Shown here: piece after piece, positions 22,611-34,226 of the stretch
Numbering within the stretch: the first letter of the stretch is position 1
How the letters are laid out: each line of letters opens with the position of its first letter
Made by a program: the position numbers and the translations under genes
From: Mytilisepta virgata
Taxonomy: Eukaryota; Mollusca; Bivalvia; Mytilida; Mytilidae
NCBI GenBank assembly: GCA_028015205.1
Contig: JAPWFG010000020.1
Span: 3,410,001 to 3,474,000, forward strand
Length of the DNA: 64,000 bases
Direction: 5' to 3'
Notes under the pieces: generated by a model
The model's input: only the letters and a program-made list of their open reading frames with translations
Database searches by the model: none
Told to the model about the DNA's origin: nothing

Positions 22611-24353
22611 TTATTTCTCAATGATAACAATTGTGGGGTTGTTGTCGTTACGCCGACGGCCTTCTGTTCTGTAAAAGTGATCCCTACAATGACCAGGCAT
22701 TCTCTCTCGTGGATAATGACGATAATTAATACACATGCGCATTGCTTCGATAAATCTGTTTGTTCTTCGACGATGTCGTCGTCGTCGCATTCTTTTTTCT
22801 TCCCTGTACACGGCTAATCCTGGAATATGTAATAAAAAATACATGAAACATAATTTTCAAAGACTGTATGAAAACATATCAACTTTAAAATAGATTTCAT
22901 TCAAACCTGGGCAAGAGACCAAACAGACAGTCTTAAAATCAAAAGTTACGCAGGATCTAATTTTGTACTTCAGTTGCTGGTTCATCGATGGATGAACTTG
23001 ACTCATAGACTGTGTTAGTTTTGCTTTTGGTTTAACTTTTATGGACATATTGACATACAGGCCTAAATCTGCTCGAAAATATCTTTAGCTATCCTGACCA
23101 AAGGCCAGTGTGAACTATTGCCATCACATGTCGTCCGTCGCTAGTCAATCATACGTTTTTCACATTTCTGCTTGAGAACGGGTGAATAGTATTTAATATA
23201 ATTTCGGAGAGTTCTACCTTGGTGCCGGTTTGTCAAGAAACATGGCCGCCAGAAACCAACTCTTATCGGTTTGGTCGAACGTTGAAAATCTTCTCAAGAA
23301 CGATTTACATGATTGAGCCCAAACTTTACAGATTTGTTTCTGTAAAGGTCCTTAACATGTATTGTAACATTCAAATTGTTGCCAATTGGAAATCAACGAT
23401 AGCCGTCAGTGTCCAACCTATTTAACATTGGACCCTTTGGAAAATGTATAAATTCTTTTTCTTCTAAAGAACAATTAAATGGATTGATATCAAACATGGT
23501 GGATTTGATTCCTATGGAGACTACCAGGGTAGCTAATAGGATTTTCTGATTGGTTAAATTTCCAAGATCTTCTTTGAATCTACTTGACCCATGATTTGAA
23601 TCTTTTCACGAACGAACATTACATTGGAAAACGGGAAATTCTTCTTAAGTATTAAATATATTAATACTAAACTGGGTGGAAGTAATACTTTTTTTTTACT
23701 TTTGTAGCGTACATGTTTGAAAGGTAAAAATGGCTTTTCCGCTGATTATTATGAGAAGCCGAATATTTTTTGTTATATTGGTACCATTTTGCCAACAAAC
23801 ATGGCTGATAGGTCCCAGAATGACTTTTTCGATTGGTTCAACGTCTCTGAAACTATTTGAGCTATGGCACTTTAAAGCCTGTCGTGTATGGCATTGCAAG
23901 GTACAATCCGATTGTTGTTACTTTGGTACTGATTGGAAATCAAGGATGACCGCAGGACTTTTAGTTTTTTAGTCTGTTTAGTTAAAAGACCATAGGTGTT
24001 TCTCTTTTATAATGATCTATCAATATTCCAATGGCATATACAATTCAAATGAGCGGGCAATACAGGCTCCTTGTAGGCTCTAATTGCGAGTTACAGTTTC
24101 AGCCATTAAACTTTCAGCATTGAGCAATATTGAGACAATTTGACTGGTACGATATACATGTGTGTACAAAATTACATAAAAAAACCCATTTCCCTTAAAA
24201 ATTACTGTCATATCACCTACCTTCTTCTAAAGCGTATTCCAAGCGCTCAATTTCAGCTAAGTCACGTGATCTTCTTAAAGGGGAAGCAACTATCACATCA
24301 GCGATTAAGATGGATATAAAACAACAACTAAGTATAACTTTCTGTAGTTCCAT
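22611..24353 (-). CDS. Gene B: secreted peptide precursor with amidation-type site, 113 aa
   Basis: The coding exons are 24353-24221 and 22819-22611. Exon 2 opens with the ATG after a 'TTTTTTTCAG' acceptor. It encodes a signal peptide (hydrophobic 'VILSCCFISILIADVIVA', cleavage probably after Ala23) and ends 'GAAG|GTAGGT' in phase 1. Exon 3 follows 'TTACATATTCCAG' and keeps frame to TAA. In the pro-region 'KRMRRRRHRRR' (53-63) is a strong convertase-type site. The peptide after it, residues 64-97, contains Cys74 and Cys89 (one possible disulfide) and is closed by 'GRRR' (98-101), a glycine amidation donor plus basic cleavage site. This is how neuropeptide or peptide-hormone precursors are organised, acting extracellularly after processing. 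A non-coding exon and TATA box lie upstream. I do not recognise the peptide. Processing is inferred. Confidence 0.6.
23085..24105 (+). repeat. Dispersed repeat in gene B intron, related to the GTGAGCT family
   Basis: Begins 'TTAGCTATCCTGACCAAAGG' followed by 'GTCGTCCGTCGC', and ends 'GGGCAATACAGGCTCCTTGT'. This is the same order of end motifs as the element at 34227-35514 ('TAGCTCACC ... GTCCGTCGTCGTCC ... GAGCAATACAGGCTCTTGAG'). The interior has 'ACATGGC' and 'GAAATCAAGGATGACCGCAG' style subunits. A diverged member of the same superfamily lying within the final intron. Confidence 0.55.
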
Positions 24354-24915
24354 TCTGAAAAAAATATTGTATTATCATATTATATCATGAAAATATACGT
24401 ATTAAGTACAATACAAAATATATAAAGTTTGATCTTGGAAAATCCTCAAATCTGTGCATTTTGCATTTGAATATTGTCTAGTTTATCTCCAAAAGGAATT
24501 TGATTTGGTTTAAAATAAAGTTTGACCTTTTAAAACAATGAAGTGTAATGTTAGGTCAATGTATTCATCTATAATTTGACGTAAAAAGCCATAAAAATTT
24601 TCAAGTTATTTGCTAATTGTTTAAACTTCAATACGAACAAAGAATAAAATTGTTGGTGTAGGTTTAATGCTGGTTATAACTCCCATTACGAAGCATGGGT
24701 GGTTCACAACACACTGAATCTCACGTTATCCTTAAAATACCCCTTGGAAGTAAAAAGGAATTATTTTTCACACCGAACGGTAAGCCTTTATTTCAACTGA
24801 AGACGCGAAACCATGGTCACAAATGAAATCCCTAAATCATAAGTATGATCTTAGGGGTCTTACAATTTGTATTAAAAAGTAAAGAATTTTTTAATAATAT
24901 ATGAATTAAGCTTAC

Positions 24916-25012
24916 CTTATGGTATGGTAATTCCCTTCTTTTAAACTTAATTTTTAAATTTACTTTTGCGAGATGTACTTTCGCGTTGGACCAGCAAGTT
25001 CTTGGCCGGATC
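24916..25012 (-). other. Gene B non-coding first exon
   Basis: Read on the minus strand, about 97 nt from the predicted start to 'CCATAAG|GTAAGC', a near-consensus donor. The downstream acceptor is the one placed one base before the gene B ATG. The 3' end is defined by the donor. The 5' end is only estimated from the TATA box. Confidence 0.5.
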
Positions 25013-25034
25013 AGCTGTTCATTGAAAACCACAT

Positions 25035-25043
25035 GCTTTTATA
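25035..25043 (-). promoter_or_regulatory. TATA box of gene B
   Basis: 'TATAAAAGC' on the minus strand sits about 30 bp upstream of the estimated start (~25012) and 128 bp before the end of the first exon. It is in a locally GC-richer stretch ('GTGGCCGGCTTCTCGG'). Together with two consensus donors it makes a convincing transcription unit. Confidence 0.6.
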
Positions 25044-25575
25044 CCGAGAAGCCGGCCACGAGGTTAACCACGTTGAGGTTCGTCGACGGGTAGTGATTCA
25101 TACTGCACACCTTTCTTTGTACGAAAACGCTGACAAGTTTAAATTTCCCTTTGAAACTTAACTACGCTGAATTAATTTTTATGTATGCCCATAAATGAAC
25201 CTTGGTTAAATTTCATTGGTTCATATACAATACCATAGTACACACCCGCGGCAATCAGCTGATCGCTTTTCAAAAACAGCTGTTTAAAATTTGACATTTA
25301 GGAGAAAATGTGAAAAAAGTACGCATATCACTTTTCTTTATGTTTAATGTTGAAACATTTAATAGCAAAGCTTAGCTACTAGATAAATGATGACAAATAT
25401 AAGAAATAGCCAAAAACTGACCTTTGTTTAATTAATAGATTAAAAACTGATTTGAAGTTATCTCGGAGTATAACTTTTCTTCATAAAAAAAGCCGCTACA
25501 ACAGTCACATATAGAATCCTTGGATAACACTAACAAAGTAGATTTCACTGAGAAGTAAATATACTGATTTATATC

Positions 25576-25730
25576 CAGGGGCGGATCCAGGATTTTTTAA
25601 AATTAAGAATATAAAAATGTAACGGCGAGCGGAGCTAAAAAATCATATACATGTATATCGATAAAAAAATATTTTTTTGGCGATCAAAAATGGGAGCGGG
25701 GGGCATACGCCCTCCCCGTTACCGTATATA
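25576..25730 (+). mobile_element. Possible truncated hAT-like element end
   Basis: 'CAGGGGCGGATCCAGG' matches a terminal motif I associate with invertebrate hAT elements. The downstream 'GGCGAGCGGAGC' and 'GCGGGGGGCATACGCCCTCC' blocks fit such short non-autonomous copies. The expected inverted end ('GGATCCGCCCCTG') is missing, so only one terminus is present. Confidence 0.35.
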
Positions 25731-26920
25731 AGACTAAAATGTTCGTCACATCGTCAAATGTAAATATACGTCGCAAGTATGAAAATGATAGTTGTGGTCA
25801 ATGAAACAAATATCTCATTATATAGATTGAAAACGGACCTTTAAACTTTAGTGTAAGAATTTCGTCAAAGATCACTTAAGATCCGAAACAAACACTATCC
25901 TATAACGAATGTAAACATGTAAAACAAAGCGGAGACAAGAGGTAAACTTGATTAGGCACACTTACAAGGTCGTGAGGAAATTCAGAATTTAAAGAGATAC
26001 ATATTTATTTCTTACTGAAGTTTCATTAACTGAAATAATTTGCACTGTAGCGATCTGAAATAAGTTGCTTTCTTTTAATATCTGCAGGTGTCACTATACA
26101 GGTAAAAAATTCTTTTATTGAAAAGAAGAATTGAATCAGTTTATCTTTACCATCTACCTGCAGTTGTTTATTTCTTTCATTGAAATAAACAAGGATACGT
26201 AAATAGCCTTTGCAAGGCCAAATTGTTGACACAAAATGTTTCTTCTCGAATTATTTAGAATAATATGTTTCCATACCATACCGTTATTTATACATTTAAT
26301 ATAAATTTAAAGGGACATAGAAAACATTCTCCGTTTAACATGACACAGATGTCAATGTTTAATTCACTATTTTTACGGTGGAGATTTTGAAAGATTAAAC
26401 TTGATAAACTGACAATTAGAAATTATTTTGCCAGGAGGGATGTAAGCTATATATAACTAAAGATTAAAATCTAATGATTTGGCTAAAGTTTGAGATGTAT
26501 TATTAATCGGACCAGAAATACAAGTGAATAAATCATCTATTATCTGATCAAGAAAAATGTGAATGTATTAAAATATCTGTATTTCATATTTAGTAAAAAT
26601 TTCTTGTGGACTCAGTATTTTACTAAATTTTGTGAACAATAATATAATTTAAAGGTGATACACTAGCAGAAGAAGTTCATCTATAACCTCGAACATACAA
26701 GGACATATCTTTTTCCTGGATAAGTATGAACTAACTTCCTTTTACAGGCGTGGAAGTAAAGACATCACATCCGTTCTACTTGTCTTACCTGACGTATTAC
26801 AATAAGTGTTATTAATTATAGTATAGCCTATTAATTTGGCTATATCATATATCACTCTTCAGCTTTTGTTTAAAATTGAAAAGTTTGTATAACTACAGCT
26901 TGTTATTACATATACACTTA
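25731..26920. other. No gene recognised
   Basis: AT-rich sequence between gene B's promoter side and the tandem repeats. Short frames only. Nothing I can assign. Confidence 0.4.
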
Positions 26921-26924
26921 CATA

Positions 26925-27055
26925 TTCAAAATATTGATTTTTTTCAGTATATACAAAATATTGATTTTTTTTCAGTATATACTTATATAGATTCAAAATA
27001 TTGAATTTTTTCAGTATATACTTATATAGATTCAAAATATTGAATCTTGCATAAT
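26925..27055. repeat. ~45-bp tandem repeat
   Basis: Three to four imperfect copies of 'TTCAAAATATTGAATTTTTT' plus 'CAGTATATACTTATATAGA'. Very AT-rich and non-coding. Confidence 0.75.
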
Positions 27056-27059
27056 TTTT

Positions 27060-28035
27060 TAGCTAGATCTTTTTTAACACACATGCAAATTAAAATCGAG
27101 GATAATTATGTTCTTTTAAAGGAATTTTGAGTCAATTTCTAGGCGGTACAATTAGTTGTATAGTAATTAAATAAAATATTTTATTTGCATAAAACCTAGT
27201 AAAGGCGGTCGGATAAATATATGCAGACGTAAAAATTATTGTTTACGCATTCATATTACCGGTAAACATTAACATAAATTAACATTTTCAGCCTCCAGAT
27301 TATGATAATGACCTGTTTATTAGCCATCTAGTTACAGTCCTTTTATTTTGCGGTCATGAAGGAGTTACTTATTGTAGGAAGGTTACGTTAACCTTGACTT
27401 ATAAAGTACGATAATGTTTCCGCACTGTTAAAATGTACTGGACCCTTTAATACCCGCATAACGTAAAAATTAAGAAGAGATGAAAATATTTCAGTTTTCA
27501 TTCGGGTTTTAAATTAACCCTCAAATGGATGACCGTATTGAAACTGAAATACTTAGAGCCGACTATCCCCTGAATTTAAAATTTTTAATTTACAAAATTG
27601 AAAATACAACAGTCAGTCATTGCTCTATACATCTTGTGTACTACACCTTAATTGCTCAGGAAACTACAAGAAACCCTAACATTAGGCAGAAAACTTGGAA
27701 TACTCGTCAATGGTTACTGGCGATTTAACCGGTTAATTATTTTGTATAGTCCTTGTCTAAATGAAAAGGACTCCCACTAGATTGGAACAAGTTGTTAATA
27801 TTGCGCACACTTTACGTTTTTGTGTGTATTTCTCCTGCTAGTTAAAAGTTTTAAATATCCGTTTTGCAGTATTTTCATCTAGGTGTTCAAATGTTGATTT
27901 TAATCATTCAAATTTTACTATAACGGGTTATAAGCGTAGGGAAATATAATAAAACGTTCATCAATGTTTTCCAGGATGTAAAGCCAGAGTCCTGGGACAA
28001 TCGAAAGATGTGAAAACTGGCTGAAGGAAACTAGG
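27060..28035. other. No gene recognised
   Basis: Contains a 67-codon plus-strand frame (27525-27728) without signal peptide or splice sites. It cannot be distinguished from chance in this composition. Confidence 0.4.
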
Positions 28036-28039
28036 AATG

Positions 28040-30000
28040 TTTTCTTTACTGCTATTTCTCTTCTTGAAGCTTCATTAATTTTTTAATTATGTAAAAATGT
28101 TTTTTCTTCAAATATTTAAGACAATGTAACGTTTTATTCTGGCTAATAAAGGGCAAAAAAAATATCCTGTTATTGCCACTTATTAAAATAAATTTCAATT
28201 TAAAATCGGTCGCCTTAATGGTAGTGTTATAATGTAAAGAAAAATAAAGGGAAAGTAGCTCAAACGCCAGTGAACTGAATATCATAAGACGAATCAACAG
28301 AGGAAGTACCCTTTTAATAAACGTGCTAGCATTTATCGTCATAATCATACCGAAAAGTTGTGCAAACGTTAATCTAAAAAAAAAGATCGAAACACGAACT
28401 GATGCAACTCCTTTATGGGTCTTCCTTTGTATTATGAAATATTCTATGAATTGTCTAAATTTAGTGAAAAACGAAATGTTTGTTTTTCGAAGAAATTATT
28501 TCACTATAAGAATAACAACAAAATTCTTTTTCTGATGTTATAAGTGTAAACACCGGAAGTCCTATAAAATACATTGATCAATATTTCAAGTAAACTAGAA
28601 AAAAAACACAAGTTGTATTTGGTCCAATTACCGCATTGTTTCGGCTAATATGTGTAAAATAATTTTGAATAGTATTCGTGTGTATATTTATTTCTACATG
28701 GGCCTTAATTAAGGGAATGGTTCTTAAAAGCCAAAACTGGTTTTAGCCCATGATCACTACAGCATATAAAATTATTGCTGTTGGTACATTTTCAATGATG
28801 TTGTAGTAGTTGTTAAGAAGAATGACGATGATCGAAAGGAAAAATTGGTTTGTGAGAACTCATATAGGACAGACTGGGCCCGAATTACAGTTTAAACCTT
28901 AGAATGGTTTATCTAAATGGAAATTGGAAGTGCAAAACAACAGTGTCACAAAATATAGTATTTTGACATGTACCCGTTGAAATGATTGACAGTCGGAAAT
29001 GACGACCAGAAATAAATTTCAGAGTCAGGCGACGGGGAGGACTGTAAATCCGAACTGGCTTTTGCCGTTTTCCCCAAAACAGATCTTTAAACTTAGCGAT
29101 GACAAACTACTCTGTGGTTGATCATTCATGTCATAAAAGCATATTCATGGATTTTACTCGAAAGAAGAAAAAGCGACACACAAATTCGGGTCACTTTATT
29201 TAGTAATATAGATTACAATAAAGTATTAATTTTAAACTTTTCTAATGAAGATACAAAACGTAAATAGTGTTTTGAGTGAATATATGTGTGTGTGTGTGTT
29301 TTTAAAGTAAACTTTCAAGAACATCCATATTTTACCATTCTTAAACAAACTGACAAACAGATGTGTTAGCTCTTATATGCATTTTCATGTGGTCAAGGTG
29401 ATATTTCAATCTTGTAATATTTCAGTTATTTATGAAAATTCTTTTCAAAAGGGGTCCTTAACATTTTTGTTGAGTACTGAATGACTATCTTATTGTTAAC
29501 GTAACCCAATTGTCGATGAAATGTGTTCGAGAGCCAAAAACAATAAACTCATATCAACATCAGAAACATCTATTTTTATGGCATAACCCTTCAACTGCAA
29601 CATTACATTAAATCAGAATGATCCTAATGTTACGTTTGTTTCGAATATTCGTGAAGATGAAGAGATGATACTTCTCAAATATACTTTTTATCTGAACCCC
29701 AATGTCACAAACGCGCACAAGTGACGTTTACCAATGGCTGATTTTTTTTCCGGTGGCGGACGTGATTCTAAACTCTTTGCTATGTCTACTGTGGCCACGT
29801 TTAAAAAAATACCTAAGTTGTCAGCAGAGGAAGGGAAGAAACAACTGAAAAGTAGTATTGTATAGTGTAAAGCAAGTATTATCTCCCTTCTGACATATAA
29901 ACACAGGTTACACTACAACAAACAATATAATAGATTGTACATAAGACAATATGACTTTTTATTGTGGCTAATACAGGACCAGTGATATCCTGTTGTCACG
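28040..30000 (+). repeat. Degenerate tandem unit A of four
   Basis: Unit A shares an ordered set of landmarks with units B-D. They are 'AACGCCAGTGAACTGAATAT' at 28264, 'CTTCCTTTGTATTATGAAAT' near 28420, 'TTTTACCATTCTTAAACAAA' near 29330, 'CAACTGCAACATTACATTAA' at about 29592 and 'GAGGAAGGGAAGAAA' at about 29827. The minus-strand hydrophobic frame at 28052-28348 is partly conserved in unit C but has no splice signals or start context, so it is not called. Confidence 0.7.
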
Positions 30001-30519
30001 TTTTATTCACATGATTTTTTTTTCTTATACCCCAGTAATTAAGTCATAGAAGTTTATTTTCTAAATAATAAAAGAAAACTGAAATGGAACAAAAATTTCA
30101 AATTTACTAAATTGGCTGCATCGTCATTTTGACACAAAAAAACAACAAAATTTTATAAAACTTTCTTATATTAACACTTACCTATAGTTTTTTTAAAGTT
30201 TGATTTATTTAGATTGGTCCATTTCATCTTTAGGAAAAGTAAGAAAATAGTTTTAATTGTGGAACTGTGATTTTTTTCATGATAATAGCCCAAAAATAAG
30301 TAAAAATTGATGAAAAATGGGAAAATCATCAAAAATGGGGTACTTTAAAATGACCGTAGCAAAAAAAAAAAAAGAAGTGCACCACCATATGATTTTTTTC
30401 TTCATAAATGACTTTCTTACAGTCATATAAACCAAAAAAATCAGGTTAAGAAAAAAAAAATTCGAGAAATGTTTGGCTCCTCAGGGTGTACATAATGTAT
30501 CAAAGGTCGTCACGTTAAT

Positions 30520-31757
30520 GAAAGTCACTCCACGAAAAATAACATATAAATCATGAGCAAGACAAATCATGTCAAACGCCAATAAGCTGAACATCGAAAG
30601 ACAGAGGAAGTACCTGTTTAATCGATGTGCAGGCCTTTTCCGTTGTAATGTTGACGATTATTTTACTATTTTGTCATACCGGAAAGTTGTTCGCACGTTA
30701 ATATTTAGGTTTGTATAATGAAATATTCTAGGAACGGCCATACGAATTTGTTGAAAACTGAAAATTTTAATTTTCGAAGAAATGTTTCTCCATTATAACA
30801 ACAGCAACTAAAAACTTTTCCTGTTATTTTAAGGATAATAAGTAATTTATAAGATGTAGCAACTCCACCTAACGCCAGGCGGAGCTGTTTTTCCGGAATT
30901 TATTTTAAAACTGGATTAAAAAATATTAGTCACCTATCTATAGACGATTTGGTACCAGATATATGTACAATGTTTACAGTCGATGTTTCCGCCTAGTGCT
31001 GCACCTAGCGTTAACTTGAATTGCTATAAGATTCAATTTTTAATTTTTAAATGTACTTTAAATTCTACTTATTTAACAAACTAAACGTAATCATATTTTG
31101 AGTGAGTGTACGTTTTATGAAATTACGCTTTAAAGAACGTCCATTTTTTGACATTCTCAAATAAACTAACAAACAAAGAACTTAGTGTTAAGGTTATGAA
31201 GAAGCTTTTCACTTTTTTCTTTTAGCATTATGTTACAATACAATTTCAATGTATAATCCAGAAAAAAGTAAAGTACCACAAATTTAATGTAAAAGTTTTG
31301 GTGTTATCATTGCTCCTATCTTTATTGATCAAATTTTGAAACAACCTTAAAACTATTATTGTTGGTCAAGGTATTACTGACTTCAATCTTGCAATGTTTT
31401 AGTTATTGATGAAAACAGTTCCCTTTTCAAAAATGGTCATTAAAATTTTTGTTGAGTATTTAATAACTAAAAAACAAGTAACATTTAACTCATCTAAAGA
31501 TCTATAAATATAAGGATCTATTTTCATCGCATAACCGTTCAACTGCAACATTACATTAATTAGAATAGTCCTAATTGAAAGTGTAGCTCTTCGTTTATAT
31601 CACAATACTAAGGCAATCTTTAAAAAAAAACCACCCAAGTTGCTTTTGTCACTATGGAGGAAGGGAAGAAACCGGATAACTGAAAAGTCATATTGAATTG
31701 TTATCTAACCTCTTACATAGATACGTAGGTATCATCAAATTACAAACTAATATAGCC

Positions 31758-31842
<85 letters not shown>

Positions 31843-31945
31843 ACACAAGAAAACATGACTTTTTTTTCATACCTACATGGAAGTTATAGGAGTTCAAAAA
31901 TATGATCTTATTTTCCAAATAATAAAACAAAAATAAAAGGGAATA
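30520..31945 (+). repeat. Degenerate tandem unit B of four
   Basis: The same landmark order occurs at 30575 ('AACGCCAATAAGCTGAACAT'), ~30715 ('GTATAATGAAATATTCTAGG'), ~31150 ('CATTTTTTGACATTCTC'), ~31535 ('CAACTGCAACATTACATTAA') and ~31660 ('GAGGAAGGGAAGAAA'). It contains the long AT microsatellite. No intact gene. Confidence 0.7.
31762..31839. repeat. (AT)39 microsatellite
   Basis: An uninterrupted dinucleotide run of about 78 bp. It creates Ile/Tyr-repeat open frames on both strands that are not genes. Confidence 0.95.
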
Positions 31946-32089
31946 AACATTTCAAAACTTATCAAAAAATTCTAGAAAATACTTGCGTCAAGTCCCTTTC
32001 AAGATCACTTATTTTTGCCATTAAAATTTTTTTTCTATAATTTAATGTATCTCTTTTGAGAACCTTTAAAAGGTCGTCGCCTGACACTA

Positions 32090-33790
32090 AGCCTTAAAGT
32101 GTTTCAGAGAGAAAAAATATAAATAAGATATAAAAATAAGGCAGATCAGCTTTAACGCCAATAAAATGAATATCATAAGACTAATCAACAAAGAAAGTAC
32201 CTCTTTAATCAATGTGCAAGCCTTTTCCGTTATAAGGTTGAAATTGCATTTATTTTTTATATAACGGAAGTTGTTCGCACGTTCGTCACGAAAATAACAT
32301 CGGAATACACAAAGATTCAACTCCTACATCCTATATCTTCCTTTGTATTATGAAATATTCTAGGAACTATCCATAAGAGTTTGTTGAAAACTGAAAATTT
32401 TGATTTTCGATGAAAGCTCTTCTCATTCATTATTACAACAACAAAAATATTTTCCTGCTATCATAATGATAAACATCGGAAGTCCTGTAAAATGCATTAA
32501 TATACATTTCAAGTAAATTACAAGATACTCTGAATTTTCACAGGTACTTTAAAATGTACTTGCTTAAGTGCTTTGAGTGTATTTGTTATAAAAGTACATT
32601 TTTAAAGAACATCCAGTTTTTACCATTCTTAATTCAGCAGACAAACACAGTTAACTCACAGCTTAGTGGCGTGTGTATGAAGTAGCCTTTCATTTTTTTG
32701 GCATTATTATTACAAATTCAATATAGAATCAAGAAAAAAACAAAAGTACTTAATGTTAAAGAACAATTTTTGGTGTTATCATTCCTTGTACCCCTATTCT
32801 TTGTAGTTTAAAAAAAAACCAAACTATTCTTATATAGCCATTTTAATGTTGGTCAAGCTGTTAATCCAGTCTGGTAATATTTAAATTATTGGTGAGAGTA
32901 TATTGCATTTTCAAAATAGGTCCTTCATTTTTTTTGAGTATTTAATAACTATCTTAATATTAAAGTACTATTTATTTTAAACCCCCGTCGATGGAATGTA
33001 TTCGAGAGCAAAAACATTAAACTCATATAAAGATCGGACAGCATCTATTTTCATACAAACTCTTTCACCGTTTAATCGCTGAACTACAGTATTACATTGG
33101 AAACTGTAGCATTTTGCTCATATCACTATAATATGGTGTTGGCGTGGCCAATGATGCGAGCACAGCAATAGCCCTTTTCAGAAATCACGATTCTGATTCT
33201 AAAATTATAATTTGAAGCAAGTTATTTCCTTACTTAAGGTTAGTTTCATTTCCGGCGAACGAAACTTTTTCTAGCCTTAGTATGTAGGACAATATGGCGG
33301 CCTCCATTAAACAAAGGCTTTTCTAAATGACCCATATGTAGATAATGCATATGCTCCTATAGCGCTCGCTAATATGAGGCAGGTGTTACCTGATGAGGTC
33401 CCTCGGTTTTTTAAGAAGGGTATATCCGGAAATGTGTATCCATATTTCCCCTGAAAAATTATTTAACAAAATATCTTAACAAAGGCTTTGAACGGATCCA
33501 GGGGCGAAAATACGTACATTGGGGCGAACGGACCCACATTCGTATCTTAGCGCAAGACCGGAAGTTGGTTTCAACTTCCGATTGAATAAAAACATATTCT
33601 AAGTACAGTAGCCAAATCGACACTTCTACCATGATAGCTCCTTCGGGAGCTTATTAAGACCGTGTTTAAAAAAAAATCAACCAATTTAATTTGCTTTTGT
33701 AAGTGTGGAGGAAGGGAAGAAATTACAACTGAAAGTAGTATACCTATTTGAAAGTTATAGATGTTCAAAATATTGATCTTATTTTCCAAA
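32090..33790 (+). repeat. Degenerate tandem unit C of four
   Basis: Landmarks appear at ~32152 ('TTAACGCCAATAAAATGAAT'), 32338 ('CTTCCTTTGTATTATGAAAT'), ~32610 ('CATCCAGTTTTTACCATTCT'), ~33075 (diverged 'CAGTATTACATTGG') and ~33708 ('GAGGAAGGGAAGAAA'). A 33180-33560 segment with 'TTCCGGCGAACG' and 'AATATGGCGGCC' is unique to this unit. Confidence 0.7.
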
Positions 33791-34226
33791 GAATAAAAGA
33801 AAAAATGAAACGGAACAAATATTTCAAAACTAATATCTATAAATTATAGAATATACCTGCTTCAAGCCCTTTTCTGATTTTCTAAGAAAATAATTTATTT
33901 TTGCCAATTAAAAACTTATTACATTATTATTTAATGAAAGTATTTCAATGAAAACAAGATATAAAAATATCATTAAAACAGATCACATTAAAAGCCAATA
34001 CACCGGATCAACAGATGAAGTATGTGCAGGACCTTTCCGTTAAAATTTTGACGATATGTTCATACTGGAAAGTTGTCCACACGTTCATCGCAACAGGAAC
34101 AGATGCAACTATTTATGGTTAACTGCGCAAATATCTTCCTTTGTATTATAAAATGTTCTAGGAACTGTCCATATTAATTTGTTGAAAATTGAAAATTTTA
34201 TTTTCGAAGAAAGTGCTTTTTTATTA

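Noticed and set aside
24973..25161. 62-codon plus-strand frame
   Set aside because: Lies antisense to the gene B promoter and first exon.
28052..28348. 98-codon hydrophobic minus-strand frame, partly similar to 32087-32320
   Set aside because: Similarity is explained by the tandem units. Units B and D have broken frames and no exon signals exist.
31688..31930. Tyr/Ile-repeat frames on both strands
   Set aside because: They translate the (AT)39 microsatellite.
33375..33410. Hammerhead ribozyme core ('CCTGATGAGG')
   Set aside because: No GAAA box or complementary stems follow at the required spacing.
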